In this document: one piece after another, positions 1-5,317 of the stretch
How the letters are laid out: every line of letters starts with the position of its first letter
Position numbering within the stretch: the stretch's first letter is position 1
Assembly: GCA_022013235.1 (NCBI GenBank)
Contig: JAKLQR010000001.1
Coordinates: 1-5,531, forward strand
Direction: 5' to 3'
From: Thermodesulfovibrionales bacterium
GTDB taxonomy: Bacteria > Nitrospirota > Thermodesulfovibrionia > Thermodesulfovibrionales > SM23-35
Length of the DNA: 5,531 nucleotides
Notes under the pieces: generated by a model
What the model was told of the DNA's origin: nothing
Databases searched by the model: none
The model's input: the letters and a program-made list of their open reading frames with translations, nothing else
Translations under genes and position numbers: made by a program

Positions 1-1
1 T

Positions 2-652
2 GCCCACGAGATCAGAAATCCGCTCGTATCCCTGGGAGGTTTTGCAAGGAGGCTCGAAAAGAAACTTGACGGCAACCTCAAGGAATATGCCGATATTATT
101 GAAAAGGAAGTCAGCAGACTCGAAGGCATACTCAGCGAAATCCTGAGTTTTGTCAAGGAGACAAGGATCATCAAAGAGATGATCAATCCGCACAAGCTGA
201 TGGACGACGTGATCGCACTTGTGAAACCGGATATCGAAGAAAAGGAGATCAGTCTCGTGAGGGACTCCGGCGAAGCAGGGGAACTCTACGTGGACCCGAA
301 CAGGATGAGGGAAGCGCTTCTCAATATTATGAGAAATGCGATACAGGCAGTTCAGGACAAAGGGACGATCACCGTGAAAACCTATACGAAAGAGAATGCC
401 TGTATATTCGAGATAACAGATACAGGGAACGGAATTTCTGAAACTGACTTTCCGTTCATATTCGACCCGTTCTTTACCACGAAGAAATCCGGCACCGGCC
501 TTGGTCTGACCATAACTCACCGGATTATCGAAGAACATGAGGGGAGTATCATGGTTGAGAGCAAAACAGGCGCCGGAACAACGTTCAGGATATCTGTGCC
601 GTATAGTGAAGAAAATATAAATACTGCGCGGAAGGAGGGACAAGTGATATGA
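2..652 (+). CDS. Sensor histidine kinase, C-terminal part (5' end outside window)
   Basis: This is the last 216 residues of a two-component sensor kinase, which autophosphorylates a histidine and passes the phosphate to a partner receiver. The open frame runs in from the window edge. Its second visible residue is the H-box histidine (A-H-E-I-R-N-P-L), so the methionine at 179 is internal and not the start. HisKA dimerisation helices occupy fragment residues 1-60. The HATPase_c domain follows, with an N-box (RNAIQAV, N112), G1 box (DTGNGI, 140-145), F box (FDPFFTTK, 154-161) and G2 box (GTGLGL, 164-169). All catalytic boxes look intact. The H-box style is that of NtrB-like kinases. The sensory N-terminus is not visible, so the signal is unknown. 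The stop overlaps the next gene's ATG (ATGA, 649-652), so the following receiver is the likely partner. Confidence 0.95.
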   Translation, partial: AHEIRNPLVSLGGFARRLEKKLDGNLKEYADIIEKEVSRLEGILSEILSFVKETRIIKEMINPHKLMDDVIALVKPDIEEKEISLVRDSGEAGELYVDPNRMREALLNIMRNAIQAVQDKGTITVKTYTKENACIFEITDTGNGISETDFPFIFDPFFTTKKSGTGLGLTITHRIIEEHEGSIMVESKTGAGTTFRISVPYSEENINTARKEGQVI

Positions 653-996
653 AGATACTGGTTGTTGATGATGATCTCCATATCCAGCGGCTTTACAAAG
701 AAGAGTTTGAAGACGATGGATATGAGGTGGTTGTGGCTTCAAATGGCAAGGAAGCGCTTGAGATGTTTGAAAAGGAGGACCCTGATATAGTTACCCTCGA
801 TATACTCTTGCCGGACATGGACGGTATTCATATACTGAGACAGATGAAAGAGAAGAACCCGAAGATACCGGTCATCATGTCGACAGCGTACGACTACAGG
901 GACGATTTCGCCGTATGGGCATCGGAGGCCTATATCGTGAAATCATCCGACATGGAAGAATTAAAAGCGATGATCAAGAACCTCCTGAACAAGTAG
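649..996 (+). CDS. Single-domain response regulator (receiver only)
   Basis: This 115-residue protein is a stand-alone CheY/Spo0F-like receiver with no output domain. The acidic pocket is D7-D9, the phospho-acceptor is D51 (in TLDILLPDMDG), the switch threonine is T79 (VIMSTAY) and the conserved lysine is K98 (IVKSS). All key residues are present, so it should be phosphorylated. A strong ribosome-binding site (aaggagg, 632-638) lies 10 bases before the ATG, inside the kinase gene, and the start overlaps the kinase stop as ATGA. Tight coupling makes the upstream kinase the obvious donor. With no DNA-binding part, it must act by protein contact or pass phosphate on in a multistep relay. Its target cannot be read from the sequence. 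The family is certain; the role is inferred. Confidence 0.95.
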   Translation: MKILVVDDDLHIQRLYKEEFEDDGYEVVVASNGKEALEMFEKEDPDIVTLDILLPDMDGIHILRQMKEKNPKIPVIMSTAYDYRDDFAVWASEAYIVKSSDMEELKAMIKNLLNK

Positions 997-999
997 GGT

Positions 1000-2949
1000 A
1001 TGTCGCGCAATATCTATCTTGAGAGCACGCCCTTGCAGGAGGCGCTGTCGGCGTGGTCCGGCAGACTCAGGTCGGAAGGGCTGCTTCATCCCCTTGAAGG
1101 AGAAAAGATCCCTGTTGCCGATTCTCTCGGCAGGGTGACTGCTGAAGCAGTGATGGCTGTCATCTCCTCCCCTTTCTATCACTCATCCGCAATGGATGGT
1201 TATGCGGTACGGTTTTATGATACCTTCGGTGCATCCGAGCGGTCGCCGAAACGGCTGAGAAAAGGAGAACAGGCGGTATATGTCGATACCGGAGACCCCC
1301 TCCCCGACGGCTTCAATGCAGTGATAATGATCGAGGATGTAAATATCATAAAGGACCGGCACCCGGAGGGGACCGGGGAGCATTCCATAGAGATCATTTC
1401 TTCTGCTACGCCCTGGCAACACATACGGGTGATCGGAGAAGACATTGTCGCAACCGAACTCATACTCCCTGAGAATCAGCGGATACGTCCTGTGGACCTT
1501 GGCGCCATACTTGCCGGCGGTCATACCGGGGTGACGGTAAGGAAAAGACCCATGGTTGTGATTATTCCCACCGGAACAGAGATCGTCGAACCCGGAACAG
1601 CGCTCAGGAAAGGGGACATCATAGAATCTAACTCGCGGGTGCTCGGAGGCATGGTCACTGAATGGGGCGGTGAATATGTAAGATACCGCATCGTTCCTGA
1701 CGACCTCGAAGCGCTCAAAGGAGCGATACTCGATGCACATTCCCTGGGTGACGTGATTGTGGTGAATGCCGGCGCATCTGCCGGTTCCGAGGACTATACC
1801 GCGCGGGCAATACAGGAACTCGGGGAAGTGATACTCCACGGCGTTAGCATGAAACCGGGGAAACCGGTAATCCTCGGCCTTGTGAAAGGGAAGCCTGTCC
1901 TCGGCATCCCCGGATATCCCGTATCGGCGTTTCTTACCCTCAGGCTTTTTGCGAGACCCCTTGTGTATTCTCTTCAGGGCCTTGAGATGCCCGGACCGGA
2001 ATCGCTCAGGGTCCGGCTGTCAAGACGGGTTGCGTCCCCGCTTGGTCATGAAGAGTTCCTCAGGGTAAAAGTCGGGAAGGTCGGGGATACATTCATTGCG
2101 ACCCCGGTAAGCCGCGGGGCAGGGGTACTGATGTCCCTTGTACGGGCTGATGGTATCGCGAGGATCCCTGCGCAGTCAGAGGGTCTCGGCGCCGGGACGG
2201 AGATAGACATAGAATTATTGAGATCGGCGAGAGAAATTGAAAACACCATCGTCTGCATCGGAAGTCATGATAACGCGCTTGATCTCCTTGCGAACATAAT
2301 CAGGAAAAGGTATCCCGCGCTCTCTCTTTCATCCGCGCACGTCGGCTCCCTGGGCGGTTTGACGGCGCTCAAACGCGGCGAGGCGCACATGGCCGGCACC
2401 CACCTTCTCGACGAGGAAACAGGTGAATACAATATTCCTTTCATAAAACGGTTATTCCCCGATACAAAGGTTGTGCTCATGAATCTCGTCTACCGTGAGC
2501 AGGGGCTTCTGGTTCCCAAAGGCAACCCGAAAAACATACGCGGTTTTGAGGATTTGACGAGGAGAGATGTTACCTTTGTAAACAGGCAGACCGGGGCAGG
2601 AACACGCCTTTTGACGGATAAATATCTGAAAGACCTGGGGATCAATCAGGCGGATGTCCGGGGTTACGAACGGGAAGAATATACCCATATGGGCGTCGCC
2701 TCAGCAGTACTGACCGGAGTCGCAGATACGGGACTCGCTATCCTTGCTTCTGCCGTAGCCTTAAGCCTCGATTTCATTCCGGTGGCGAAGGAACGATACG
2801 ATATTGCAATCCCGGACAGATTTTTTCAGACCGACATGATCCGGAAACTCATCGGGATCATAAGGGAAGATGCGGAATTGAAAGATATGGTTGCTGCAAT
2901 GGGAGGATACGACCTGTCCGATATGGGGAAAATCCTGTACGAAGGGTGA
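1000..2949 (+). CDS. moeA: Molybdopterin molybdenumtransferase MoeA fused to a C-terminal PBP-like substrate-binding domain
   Basis: MoeA inserts molybdate (or, in some anaerobes, tungstate) into adenylylated molybdopterin in the cytoplasm, the last step of basic Moco synthesis. Residues 1 to about 412 match the usual MoeA length and carry its signatures: SAMDGYA (63-69), TGDPLP (97-102), GEDI after HIRV, PTGTEI (190-195), NAGASAGSEDY (256-266), PGKP (286-289) and GIPGYPVSAF (302-311). Residues about 417-640 form a second domain resembling the PBP-like/LysR substrate-binding family attached to MoeA in archaea and anaerobes. Its marks are SLGGLTALKRGEAHMAGTHL (450-469), NRQTGAGTRLL (528-538) and VASAVLTGVADTG (566-578). 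There is no signal peptide, so both domains should be cytoplasmic. The ligand of the second domain is unknown; oxyanion or cofactor sensing is only inferred. The ATG lies 3 bases after the receiver's stop with no clear ribosome-binding site, which suggests translational coupling. Confidence 0.93.
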   Translation: MSRNIYLESTPLQEALSAWSGRLRSEGLLHPLEGEKIPVADSLGRVTAEAVMAVISSPFYHSSAMDGYAVRFYDTFGASERSPKRLRKGEQAVYVDTGDPLPDGFNAVIMIEDVNIIKDRHPEGTGEHSIEIISSATPWQHIRVIGEDIVATELILPENQRIRPVDLGAILAGGHTGVTVRKRPMVVIIPTGTEIVEPGTALRKGDIIESNSRVLGGMVTEWGGEYVRYRIVPDDLEALKGAILDAHSLGDVIVVNAGASAGSEDYTARAIQELGEVILHGVSMKPGKPVILGLVKGKPVLGIPGYPVSAFLTLRLFARPLVYSLQGLEMPGPESLRVRLSRRVASPLGHEEFLRVKVGKVGDTFIATPVSRGAGVLMSLVRADGIARIPAQSEGLGAGTEIDIELLRSAREIENTIVCIGSHDNALDLLANIIRKRYPALSLSSAHVGSLGGLTALKRGEAHMAGTHLLDEETGEYNIPFIKRLFPDTKVVLMNLVYREQGLLVPKGNPKNIRGFEDLTRRDVTFVNRQTGAGTRLLTDKYLKDLGINQADVRGYEREEYTHMGVASAVLTGVADTGLAILASAVALSLDFIPVAKERYDIAIPDRFFQTDMIRKLIGIIREDAELKDMVAAMGGYDLSDMGKILYEG

Positions 2950-2955
2950 TTACCC
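2944..2955. other. Abutting convergent stop codons in a small GGGT/ACCC hairpin
   Basis: The moeA stop (TGA, 2947-2949) is directly followed by the complement of the hydrolase stop (TTA, 2950-2952). The bases GGGT (2944-2947) and ACCC (2952-2955) can form a 4-bp stem around a GATT loop. Neither strand has a T-run straight after it, so I do not call it a proven intrinsic terminator. There is no intergenic space here for a conventional one. Confidence 0.4.
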
Positions 2956-4101
2956 GTCCTGTTCGAAAGTCTTTTCGCCGTCCTTCATTTCCTGGATAAG
3001 TCTCTTTGCTCCGATATATCTCTTGATATAATACGGCGTGTCAAGACTGTCGATAGTGACTTTCTTGCTCTTGGAGGAAGCATGGATGAAGAGATTGTTT
3101 CCGAGATATATCCCGACATGGGAAGGGAATGAAGCATAGGTTTTGAAGAATACAAGGTCACCGATCGAAAGTTCACTCTTGTTAACAGGATCGCCCTCGG
3201 TGAACTGCTGCCGTGCAGACCTCGGAATATTTATCCCGATAAGACTGTAGACTTTCTGGACATACGCAGAACAGTCGATGCCGAACATGCTGTTGCCGCC
3301 GAACCGGTAAGGGATATTCAGGAGTTTCTTGGCAAAAACGATAAGTCTGTCGTGGAGTTCCTGCTCCTTTGGTTCAGGTTCATTCTGCGGTTCCTCCTGC
3401 ATACGTACTCCCTGGGAGAGGATCGTATCATACTGTTTCGGTGTCCGGGGTTCCGGCTCATGCTCGAGGAGGATTTTCTGCCCCGGCTTTAAGGAATCAG
3501 AATCGAGATCGTTGATTTCTCTCAGCTCGTCGAGACCGACATCAAACTGTCTCGCGATTCTATACAGACTGTCGCCTTTCCTTACGGTATACGACTGCGG
3601 TTTTGTATGTCTGAGGAGAAGTCTCTGCCCGATTCGCAGTATCGATGAATCAAGGTCATTGAGTTCCCTGAGTTCAGAAACCGGCACTGAATATTTTCTC
3701 GCTATTGCATGTAAGGTATCACCCTTATCGACCATATGATACACGGAAGTATTCTCATCATGTGTAGCAGGCAGGTTTTCACTGTCCGCATGATCCCTGT
3801 CTTTCTCCGTTTCCCGCTTATTTTCAGCCCGGTTTATTGCCTTGCTGCTTTTTCCGTGCGCTTTCTGTTCCGATGACGGAATGGTTAGCTTCATCCCGGG
3901 CCTCAATTTTTTGGGCTGGATGTTATTGAGCTTCAGAATATCCTGCACCCGCACATCGAATTTTTTTGCAAGGGTGTACGGATTATCCCCTTTTTTTATT
4001 GTGTAGGAAAAATCTGCGAAGCATTGTACTGCGAAGAAGAGCGCAAGAATAAAGACCGTGAAAGAAAGGGATATTTTCCTTGCGGTGAACCTCCCTGTCA
4101 T
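2950..4101 (-). CDS. Secreted LysM x3 - NlpC/P60 peptidoglycan endopeptidase
   Basis: This 383-residue cell-wall hydrolase is predicted to act in the periplasm, where NlpC/P60 enzymes cut stem-peptide bonds of peptidoglycan. Residues 1-29 form a Sec signal peptide: basic start, hydrophobic LSFTVFILALFFAV, likely cleavage after CFA. The cysteine at 27 lacks a proper lipobox, so I do not call a lipoprotein. Three LysM peptidoglycan-binding modules follow at about 33-75, 121-163 and 171-213, each opening with a YTIKKGD-like motif. Between them are charged linkers. The NlpC/P60 domain (about 250-370) has catalytic C277 (GIDCSAY), H328 (SHVGIYLG) and a third polar residue, H340 (FIHASS). The ATG overlaps the scpB stop (ATGA, 4098-4101), and a ribosome-binding site (gaggagg on the minus strand, 4112-4106) precedes it by 4 bases. 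It is probably co-translated with scpB. Confidence 0.94.
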   Translation of the reverse strand: MTGRFTARKISLSFTVFILALFFAVQCFADFSYTIKKGDNPYTLAKKFDVRVQDILKLNNIQPKKLRPGMKLTIPSSEQKAHGKSSKAINRAENKRETEKDRDHADSENLPATHDENTSVYHMVDKGDTLHAIARKYSVPVSELRELNDLDSSILRIGQRLLLRHTKPQSYTVRKGDSLYRIARQFDVGLDELREINDLDSDSLKPGQKILLEHEPEPRTPKQYDTILSQGVRMQEEPQNEPEPKEQELHDRLIVFAKKLLNIPYRFGGNSMFGIDCSAYVQKVYSLIGINIPRSARQQFTEGDPVNKSELSIGDLVFFKTYASFPSHVGIYLGNNLFIHASSKSKKVTIDSLDTPYYIKRYIGAKRLIQEMKDGEKTFEQDG

Positions 4102-4628
4102 GCCGCCTCCTCGCGGATCATCTCTTTGAGAGTGGGTAGTTCGGTGAGGTCTTTCAATCCGAAATACTGCAGAAATTCTCTCGTGGTGCCGTAGAGGAAG
4201 GGTCTCCCGGGCGCTTCTTTCCGTCCCATGATCTTGATGAGTCTCTTTTCATAAAGTGTTCTGATGGCACTGTCGGAATTGACTCCCCGGATTTGTTCGA
4301 TTTCAGCCCGTATTATCGGTTGTTTATATGCGATGATTGCAAGAGTTTCAAGGGAAGGCAGGGAAAGCCTTGATGAGAGGTGGGTAGTTTTGAACTTCTT
4401 TATCCATTCACCGTATGCAGGGTTCGTTACCATCTGATATCCGTTTGCGATCTCAACGATCATAAGCCCGGTATTCCGCTCCCTGTATTCCGTTATCAAC
4501 TCTTCCATGACTATCTTTATCTCGGCCTCCGGAATTTCAAGAATGTCTTTTATCGCAGAGACACCGAGGACCTCTCCGGAAAGAAAAAGCAACGCTTCCA
4601 GTACAGATTTTGTATCTCTGTCTTCCAT
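4098..4628 (-). CDS. scpB: Segregation and condensation protein B
   Basis: ScpB is the tandem winged-helix (kite) subunit that, with ScpA, bridges SMC heads in the condensin complex that compacts and segregates the chromosome. The 176 residues are close to the usual family length. The second half carries the family signature: SLETLAIIAYKQPI (92-105), IRGVNSD (113-119) and GRKEAPGRPFLYGTT (135-149), then FLQYFGLKDLTELP. The ATG at 4628 is the only plausible start, because the frame upstream reaches a stop at 4668-4670 with no ATG, GTG or TTG between. The ribosome-binding site is weak (tgga just before the start). scpA, its usual neighbour, is not adjacent. A basic small ORF lies upstream and the NlpC/P60 gene overlaps downstream. 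The identification is secure. Confidence 0.95.
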   Translation of the reverse strand: MEDRDTKSVLEALLFLSGEVLGVSAIKDILEIPEAEIKIVMEELITEYRERNTGLMIVEIANGYQMVTNPAYGEWIKKFKTTHLSSRLSLPSLETLAIIAYKQPIIRAEIEQIRGVNSDSAIRTLYEKRLIKIMGRKEAPGRPFLYGTTREFLQYFGLKDLTELPTLKEMIREEAA

Positions 4629-4642
4629 GAATTCCAGCTTAA

Positions 4643-4671
4643 AATATAGCAGAAACGGCGGTAAAATTCAA
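4643..4671 (-). promoter_or_regulatory. Sigma70-like promoter for scpB
   Basis: On the minus strand, TTGAAT (4671-4666) and TATATT (4648-4643) are separated by exactly 17 bases, with 4/6 and 5/6 matches to consensus. Transcription would begin near 4636, only about 8 bases before the scpB ATG, giving an almost leaderless message. The -35 box overlaps the stop codon of the upstream small ORF. The assignment rests on pattern alone; AT-rich DNA can give such matches by chance. Confidence 0.5.
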
Positions 4672-4847
4672 TTTAATTGTTCTCTGGCCGCGTTTCCCAG
4701 TGTTTTTTTATCTTCCTGTCTTTTCTTCTTTCTGTTATAGCCTTTTTTGCCTTTTTTTGATGAAACCGGATGGCTCCGGAGTTTCTTGACCGCCTCAATG
4801 GGTAACCGGGGTTTCTTTTTAAGCATTTTTTCAGTACCCGCCTTCAT
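4668..4847 (-). CDS. Small, very basic protein of 59 residues (unrecognised; ArfA-like motif)
   Basis: An open frame from ATG 4847 to TGA 4668 gives a lysine/arginine-rich peptide with the core KKGKKGYNRKKKR (31-43), after a stretch reading PRLPIEAVKKL (13-23). The balanced codons and the structured, non-repetitive middle look like a real small protein and not random AT-rich sequence. The core recalls the KKGKGSYxRKGK segment of the ribosome-rescue factor ArfA, and basic tails of other small ribosome-associated proteins, but this is a resemblance in one short motif only. An alternative start is M8 (4826). A modest ribosome-binding site (ggaa) precedes 4847. It lies 39 bases upstream of scpB on the same strand and could share its transcript. 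I do not assign a function. Confidence 0.5.
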   Translation of the reverse strand: MKAGTEKMLKKKPRLPIEAVKKLRSHPVSSKKGKKGYNRKKKRQEDKKTLGNAAREQLN

Positions 4848-5008
4848 GTGTTCTTTTCCGCACTACGATATTGAGAATAGGAAGATCATAATCTATTATA
4901 GAATTTTTCACGCTTCTTTTGATTTGCATCGCTTCCTTGTCCTTTCCAGGAAAAGAGAACGGATGCATTCCATATTCCGGATCGGAAAATATATCATTTT
5001 TTCATGCG

Positions 5009-5024
5009 GTTCGACGCAGTTCGA
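5009..5024 (+). repeat. GTTCGA direct repeat, 10-base period
   Basis: GTTCGA occurs at 5009-5014 and again at 5019-5024, one helical turn apart. The second copy extends to the palindrome TTCGAA. The repeat lies 74-89 bases upstream of the start site predicted from the sigma54-like element, close to where activator sites usually sit. It could be a regulator-binding site, but it is short and may be chance. Confidence 0.3.
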
Positions 5025-5071
5025 AGGAAGCCGGGAGAATATAAATTTCCGGGGAAAACTGAAGAAGGGTT

Positions 5072-5087
5072 TGGCACAAAGAATGCT
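5072..5087 (+). promoter_or_regulatory. Sigma54-like (-24/-12) promoter
   Basis: TGGCAC (5072-5077) followed by TGCT (5084-5087) matches the RpoN consensus TGGCACG-N4-TTGCW. The invariant GG (5073-5074) and GC (5085-5086) have the required 12-base register. Mismatches are A for G at 5078 and A for T at 5083. Transcription would start near 5098 and run into the upstream ORF and response regulator. RpoN promoters need an NtrC-type activator; the GTTCGA repeat is a possible site. Confidence 0.45.
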
Positions 5088-5145
5088 TCATAAATATATC
5101 AAATGCTGCAAGAAAAAACTGGAAATGCATATAAGATAACTAACA

Positions 5146-5174
5146 TTGAAGCAAAAGCTATATTATTATATAAT
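5146..5174 (+). promoter_or_regulatory. Sigma70-like promoter for the upstream ORF and response regulator
   Basis: TTGAAG (5146-5151) and a perfect TATAAT (5169-5174) are spaced by 17 bases. The predicted start near 5181 gives a leader of about 35 bases to the GTG at 5216 and about 130 bases to the regulator's ATG at 5314. The -10 box lies inside an inverted repeat, so occupancy there would block RNA polymerase. Confidence 0.6.
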
Positions 5175-5177
5175 ATA
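5159..5177 (+). repeat. AT-only inverted repeat over the -10 box
   Basis: TATATTAT (5159-5166) and ATAATATA (5170-5177) are perfect inverted copies around a 3-base centre. Only A and T are involved, so chance is a real possibility. Its position over the -10 box makes it a candidate operator, or simply easily melted promoter DNA. Confidence 0.4.
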
Positions 5178-5203
5178 AGTTATAAGAAAAAATTGGCGCC
5201 GGC

Positions 5204-5208
5204 AGGGG
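5204..5208 (+). promoter_or_regulatory. Ribosome-binding site for the upstream ORF
   Basis: AGGGG, followed by an A-run, sits 7 bases before the GTG at 5216. This is the best evidence that the 33-codon frame is translated from that GTG. A second site of similar strength (5252-5260) precedes an in-frame ATG at 5267. Confidence 0.45.
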
Positions 5209-5215
5209 AAAAAAA

Positions 5216-5317
5216 GTGAAGAACAGGGAATCGAGACAGAGAGTAAGGGTTGGGGGTGAGATTGATATGCTGAAGCACCTCTTCGACACCACCTCTCAAT
5301 GCGGATATACCGTATGA
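5216..5317 (+). CDS. 33-codon upstream ORF, ATGA-coupled to the response regulator
   Basis: This short frame begins at GTG 5216, with an in-frame ATG at 5267 that could give a 16-residue version, and ends at TGA 5315-5317. Its stop overlaps the regulator's ATG as ATGA. Both candidate starts have ribosome-binding sites: AGGGG 7 bases before the GTG, and GGGGGTGAG ending 6 bases before the ATG. The regulator's own ATG has almost none. The peptide (KNRESRQRVRVGGEID, then MLKHLFDTTSQCGYTV) resembles no family I know. The arrangement suggests a leader peptide or small protein whose translation feeds the regulator by termination-reinitiation. It could instead be the degenerate tail of a lost upstream gene. 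Confidence 0.45.
   Translation: MKNRESRQRVRVGGEIDMLKHLFDTTSQCGYTV
5250..5299 (+). promoter_or_regulatory. Possible RNA hairpin sequestering a ribosome-binding site
   Basis: TTGGGGGTG (5250-5258), which includes the site before ATG 5267, can pair with CACCTCTCAA (5290-5299) in a nine-pair helix with one G-U and one bulged U. A second CACCTC copy (5276-5281) can pair with the same GGGGTG (5253-5258). The two pairings exclude each other. CACCTC is also the anti-Shine-Dalgarno sequence of 16S rRNA. The fold was worked out by eye, without energy calculation. Confidence 0.35.

Larger units (their letters stand above)
4848..5145. other. AT-rich divergent intergenic region
   Basis: About 300 bases between the minus-strand small ORF and the plus-strand promoter hold no convincing gene. 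A plus-strand open frame from a TTG at 4747 crosses it, but it has no ribosome-binding site and is antisense to the small ORF at its start. What can be seen is a perfect TATAAT on the minus strand (4900-4895) without a good -35, a GTTCGA direct repeat (5009-5024), and a sigma54-like element (5072-5087). Confidence 0.5.

Noticed and set aside
179..181. ATG as the start of a short kinase
   Set aside because: The same frame is open to the window edge and encodes an intact H-box upstream, so this methionine is internal.
1183..1839. 218-residue minus-strand open frame inside moeA
   Set aside because: It is antisense to strongly conserved MoeA motifs and matches no family; a shadow of moeA codon use.
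3329..3739. 136-residue Ser/Cys-rich plus-strand open frame
   Set aside because: It is antisense to the LysM region of the hydrolase and low in complexity; a shadow frame.
3490..4005. LysM-coding repeats as DNA direct repeats
   Set aside because: The repetition is at protein level (three LysM modules). The DNA copies have diverged and show no mobile-element features.
4895..4900. Perfect TATAAT on the minus strand as promoter of the small basic ORF
   Set aside because: No acceptable -35 hexamer at 16-18 bases and no extended -10 TG. Kept only as a remark.
4972..5002. TTCCG-GAT-CGGAA hairpin followed by a T6 run, as a terminator
   Set aside because: The stem is only 5 bp with a 3-base loop, and the T-run begins about 10 bases after it. 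There is also no plus-strand gene to terminate there.
5002..5130. 42-residue minus-strand open frame
   Set aside because: No ribosome-binding site, no family resemblance, and composition like noncoding AT-rich DNA.
4747..5139. 130-residue plus-strand open frame from a TTG start
   Set aside because: No ribosome-binding site, no recognisable domain, Phe-rich start that is the antisense of the Lys-rich small ORF, and it runs through the sigma54-like element. Most likely chance.
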